Shown: positions 20,790 to 23,540 of the stretch, in pieces
Numbering within the stretch: position 1 is the first letter of the stretch
Layout: each line of letters opens with the position of its first letter
IMG/VR virus record: IMGVR_UViG_3300043449_000182
Coordinates: 1-23,540 of that record
Length of the DNA stretch: 23,540 nucleotides
Direction: 5' to 3' (one strand)
From: a virus
Notes under the pieces: generated by a model
Databases searched by the model: none
What the model saw: only the letters and a program-made list of their open reading frames with translations
Told to the model about the DNA's origin: nothing
Position numbers and translations under genes: made by a program

Positions 20790-21241
20790 CCAAAGAAGAA
20801 GCACTTGCCTTGGCGCTAGAGGCGTTGGAAGACTCTACCCGAGTTGTAACAACAATGATGGGCAATAGCTTAATGTACGAGCCATCAATGTTCGAGCGAC
20901 AAGCAGTTTGCAAGTATGTGCGCGGCTGGTTTAGATCACATAAAGTGGCGCAAACAGAGAAGGCCATCGCCGCCATAAAGCAAGCCCTTGCAGCACCTGT
21001 GCAGCAGTCACGCAGTGACGTAGAGCCTGTGGCGTGGATGTATGAAGACATGATGGGTCTTGTTGGTGTTCGTGTGCAAAAGGAAAAACCAATTGTTGCA
21101 AGACCTGTTACGCCCCTCTACACCACCCCACCCTACGTGGCTACACCACTGGCAGCACAGCGGCAATGGGTTGAGGTTGAACAAATTAAATGGGAAGGCG
21201 ACAAGTTGATTGCCAAACTCAAGGAGAAGAACTGTGACTGA
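20786..21241 (+). CDS. Phage protein with AIKQAL / PVAWMYE / PLYTTPP modules
   Basis: 151 residues. An N-terminal helical part ('KEEALALALEALEDS', then 'AIAAIKQALAAPVQQS' about 60-75) is followed by 'VEPVAWMYEDMMG' and 'ARPVTPLYTTPPYV' about 83-115, and a basic end. These segments are a familiar modular set in hypothetical proteins of tailed phages of Gram-negative bacteria; their function is unknown. CAGGAG precedes the start. It is the last small gene before the primase-helicase, 12 bases away. Confidence 0.75.
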   Translation: MTKEEALALALEALEDSTRVVTTMMGNSLMYEPSMFERQAVCKYVRGWFRSHKVAQTEKAIAAIKQALAAPVQQSRSDVEPVAWMYEDMMGLVGVRVQKEKPIVARPVTPLYTTPPYVATPLAAQRQWVEVEQIKWEGDKLIAKLKEKNCD

Positions 21242-21253
21242 AAGGAACGTAAG

Positions 21254-22882
21254 ATGACTAGCAAGTTCCTGAGACATATCGCCTGTGATCACTGCGGTAG
21301 CTCTGACGCGAACAGTCTCTATGACGATGGGCACACACACTGCTTTAATTGCGGTACGACAGAGCACGAAGGCGCTTACGATGAACGAACGGTAATTAGA
21401 GATGCTATTGCATCGAAGAAAGTAACTCAAATGACCATTAAAGCGAGAGAATCCTCGAGTATAGCTCTGCGGGGTACATTTAAATCAATCCCTGACCGAG
21501 GAATCAGTCAGGCCACCTGTGAAAAGTACGGAGTAACTACCGATGGAGACAACCAATATTATCCTTACACTGACGGAGACGGAGTTAGAACGGCTGTTAA
21601 ACAACGCAATGTTCCTACAAAGGCATTCTCCATCACCGGAGATTTCAAGGGAGCAACACTATTCGGTCAGTCTCTCTTTCACTCCGGAGGAAAAGCTGTC
21701 ACGATCACAGAGGGAGAGCTTGATGCTCTCGCTGCTTTCCAAATGCAAGGGTCTCTCTATCCTACAGTAAGTATCCGTAACGGTGCTCAGGCTGCTCTAA
21801 AGGACTGTAAAGCCCAGTACGAGTGGTTGAACAGCTTCGAGTCAGTGGTTATCTGCTTTGATGCCGATGAGCCGGGTAAGAAGGCTGCTAAGGAAGTTGC
21901 TGAGTTGTTTGGCAACAAGGCCAAGATTGTTCAGCATAAGTCAGGATTCAAGGATGCCTGTGATTACCTGATTGCAGGGGCTACTAAGGACTTTGTTAAC
22001 GAATGGTGGAGAGCTAGTCCTTATGTGCCTGATGGTATTGTTAACGCTGCTGATCTCTGGGAGGAAATCTCCAAACCAGAGCCGATTGCAGAGGCACAAT
22101 ACCCTTGGGCAGGGCTGAATAAGCTGTTGTATGGTATTCGACCTGCTGAGTTGATTACAGTTACCGCAGGCAGTGGCTTAGGTAAGAGTCAATTCTTGCG
22201 TGAGATCCTGTATAATCTGCTGAAGACCACAAGCTGGAACATTGGTGGATTGTTCCTTGAGGAATCTACTCGTAAGACAGCACGAAGTATTATGTCATTG
22301 CACGCTAACAAGTTGTTGCATTTGCCTGATACTCCAACGACTGAACAGGAATTGAAGGAGGCTTTTGATGCTACTCTTGGATCTAATCGCATCTATCTAT
22401 TTGATCACTTTGGCAGCTCTGATGTGGATAACATCTCCAACAGAATCCGTTACATGGCAAAAGCCTGTGATTGTCGCGTGGTGTTTCTCGATCACATTAG
22501 CATCGTTGTTAGTGGTCAAGACTTAGGCGATGAACGCAAAGCTATTGATAACATGATGACGAAACTGCGGACACTGGTTCAGGAGTTGAATATCACATTG
22601 ATCTGTGTTAGTCACCTTCGTAGGCCTCAGGGCAACCAAGGTCACGAAGATGGTGGTAGTGTGTCTCTGTCTCAGTTGCGAGGCTCTGGTGCTATTGCAC
22701 AGTTGAGCGATGCAGTGATCACGTTGGAGCGTAACAGCATGGCTGAGAACGAAGATGAACGTCACCTGACCAAGATTGCAGTGGCAAAAAATCGGTACAA
22801 CGGGGAGACTGGCCCTGCTTGTAAGTTACAATATAACGGTTATACTGGACGTATGACTGAAGTTGAGGAAGAGGTACTATGA
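21254..22882 (+). CDS. Primase-helicase (T7 gp4-like)
   Basis: 542 residues. The zinc-binding primase head has C11-x2-C14 ... C30-x2-C33 within 'HIACDHCGSSDANSLYDDGH'. A TOPRIM core follows with 'ITEGELDALAAFQMQG' about 150-165 and 'VVICFDADEPGKKAA' about 196-210. The RecA-like DnaB-type helicase has Walker A 'TAGSGLGKSQFL' about 304-315, 'GGLFLEES' about 330, Walker B 'CRVVFLDHISIV' about 407-418, and 'LICVSHLRRPQGNQG' with 'LSQLRGSGAIAQLSD' about 449-490. It should lay primers and unwind DNA as a ring at the fork. AAGGAACGT precedes the ATG, and the next gene overlaps by 4 bases. Confidence 0.95.
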   Translation: MTSKFLRHIACDHCGSSDANSLYDDGHTHCFNCGTTEHEGAYDERTVIRDAIASKKVTQMTIKARESSSIALRGTFKSIPDRGISQATCEKYGVTTDGDNQYYPYTDGDGVRTAVKQRNVPTKAFSITGDFKGATLFGQSLFHSGGKAVTITEGELDALAAFQMQGSLYPTVSIRNGAQAALKDCKAQYEWLNSFESVVICFDADEPGKKAAKEVAELFGNKAKIVQHKSGFKDACDYLIAGATKDFVNEWWRASPYVPDGIVNAADLWEEISKPEPIAEAQYPWAGLNKLLYGIRPAELITVTAGSGLGKSQFLREILYNLLKTTSWNIGGLFLEESTRKTARSIMSLHANKLLHLPDTPTTEQELKEAFDATLGSNRIYLFDHFGSSDVDNISNRIRYMAKACDCRVVFLDHISIVVSGQDLGDERKAIDNMMTKLRTLVQELNITLICVSHLRRPQGNQGHEDGGSVSLSQLRGSGAIAQLSDAVITLERNSMAENEDERHLTKIAVAKNRYNGETGPACKLQYNGYTGRMTEVEEEVL

Positions 22883-23049
22883 CAGCATGGCATGGCGGTA
22901 AAGGCTCATCTAGCCGCCCTAAACAAGTGAGCGATGAGGATTATGCAAACCGATGGGATGCTATCTTTGGAAGGGATAAGGCTAAGAAGGAAGAACCTAT
23001 TGGTAAACCTTTGAAAGAAGAACCTTTGAAGGAAGATGAGAATGATTAA
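22879..23049 (+). CDS. Small charged protein with GGKGSSSRP motif
   Basis: 56 residues: MTAWHGGKGSSSRPKQVSDE then 'DYANRWDAIFGRDK' and a Lys/Glu-rich tail with a repeated (K)EEPxxKPLKEEPLKE pattern. The 'GGKGS..RP......f..ndaIFG' pattern recurs in tiny genes next to phage replication genes, including T7-like ones, without a settled role. It overlaps the primase-helicase by ATGA and has GAAGAGG before its start. It may help replication proteins interact. Confidence 0.7.
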   Translation: MTAWHGGKGSSSRPKQVSDEDYANRWDAIFGRDKAKKEEPIGKPLKEEPLKEDEND

Positions 23050-23194
23050 TGCAGAGCAGTTGATCGTGGGAGCTACAGGAGTAGGATACCTTATCGTAGG
23101 TGTGCTACAATGGAGCAAGGGAGAAATCTCTAACGGGATGATCTGGATCGGTTATTCATTTTCGCAGGTCGGTTTATGGTTAAATTTAAAGTGA
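23042..23194 (+). CDS. 50-residue membrane protein, two hydrophobic segments
   Basis: The frame starts MINAEQLIVGATGVGYLIVG, giving a first hydrophobic helix (about 6-22), then a short 'QWSKGEISN' turn and a second (about 32-49: GMIWIGYSFSQVGLWLNLK). GAAGGAAGATGAGA is a good ribosome site. It overlaps the previous gene by 8 bases (ATGATTAA). Size and topology fit a small holin-like or membrane-anchor protein, but there is no lysozyme nearby and the location by the replicative helicase suggests other possibilities such as membrane tethering. Confidence 0.7.
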   Translation: MINAEQLIVGATGVGYLIVGVLQWSKGEISNGMIWIGYSFSQVGLWLNLK

Positions 23195-23200
23195 GGGAAC

Positions 23201-23540
23201 ATGATGACTCAAGATGAACTTAAAGAACTATTAGAATACAAACAAGGCGTACTGATTGCAAAAACTAAATACGCTGATAAAGTCATTGTTGGAAAAGCTG
23301 TAGGCTGCGTGAATAGTCTAGGCTATATTCAAGTTCGTATCAAAAATAAAACTTATTACGCACATCGTCTTGTTTTCTTGTATCATCATGGGTTTCTTCC
23401 TGAATCAGTGGATCATATCGACGGGAATAAAAGTAACAATCGGATTGAGAACTTGAGAGCAGCTTCTCTACACCAAAACAACTACAATGTAAAGACTCCA
23501 CAATCTAACAAGAGTGGTGTGAAGAATGTACACTGGAACA
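23201..23540 (+). CDS. HNH homing endonuclease with AP2-like end (cut by window edge)
   Basis: 113 codons are visible before the right edge. 'YYAHRLVFLYHHGFLPESVD' followed by 'HIDGNKSNNRIENLRAASLH' is the HNH_3-type nuclease core (the H, D-H-I-D-G-N and N residues are all present). 'NNYNVKTPQSNKSGVKNVHW' is the start of an AP2-type DNA-binding domain commonly fused to such nucleases. GAGGGAAC precedes the tandem ATGATG start. It is a free-standing mobile endonuclease placed in the replication module, probably close to the DNA polymerase gene or a similar essential target. Confidence 0.9.
   Translation, partial: MMTQDELKELLEYKQGVLIAKTKYADKVIVGKAVGCVNSLGYIQVRIKNKTYYAHRLVFLYHHGFLPESVDHIDGNKSNNRIENLRAASLHQNNYNVKTPQSNKSGVKNVHWN

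Overview
This window is a contiguous piece of a tailed double-stranded DNA phage (Caudoviricetes) with a podovirus-type, short-tailed virion. The evidence is a terminase, portal, scaffold and T7 gp10-like coat, gp11/gp12-like tail-tube proteins, internal virion-type proteins and a T7 gp4-like primase-helicase. No tail-sheath, tape-measure, integrase or repressor gene is visible. The host cannot be read from the sequence. DnaA-type boxes and near-consensus sigma70 promoters point to a bacterium with ordinary Gram-negative-type signals, and an aquatic proteobacterial host is only a guess. No phage RNA polymerase, DNA polymerase or lysis gene is identifiable here, so those must lie outside or be absent.

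The layout is divergent. From about 16242 leftward to base 1, all genes are on the minus strand. In order of transcription they are a small terminase-like protein, a GIY-YIG homing endonuclease, the large terminase, an HNH homing endonuclease, the portal, a fibre cassette (collagen-like protein, triple LamG-like protein, small accessory protein), two small proteins, the scaffold and the major capsid protein. A strong UUCG-loop terminator follows the capsid gene. After it come two small proteins, tail-tube proteins A and B, a pectate-lyase-type tailspike, a GNAT-like small protein and two internal virion-type proteins, the last cut by the window edge. From 17079 rightward all genes are on the plus strand: about 16 small, tightly overlapping early genes (mostly uncharacterised, one NinX/DUF2591-like, several membrane microproteins), then the primase-helicase, two more small genes and a truncated HNH endonuclease.

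The 836-bp divergent gap (16243-17078) is the control centre. It holds a leftward sigma70 promoter (PL), a rightward sigma70 promoter (P1) and a phased array of DnaA-type boxes that looks like a replication origin. A second rightward promoter (P2) lies at 19597-19624 inside the early region. All three promoters share CTTGACAAG across the -35 and lie beside tandem GTTACA-type repeats spaced 10 bp. PL and P2 also share a leader element with a 19-nt identity inside a long AT-rich hairpin. Together these suggest one regulatory circuit controlling both arms; this is the most noteworthy unexplained feature.

How it fits together (inference): host RNA polymerase reads the early small genes from P1 and P2, probably remodelling the host, then the replication genes. 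The leftward operon supplies packaging and virion proteins. Three homing endonucleases sit at junctions of essential genes.
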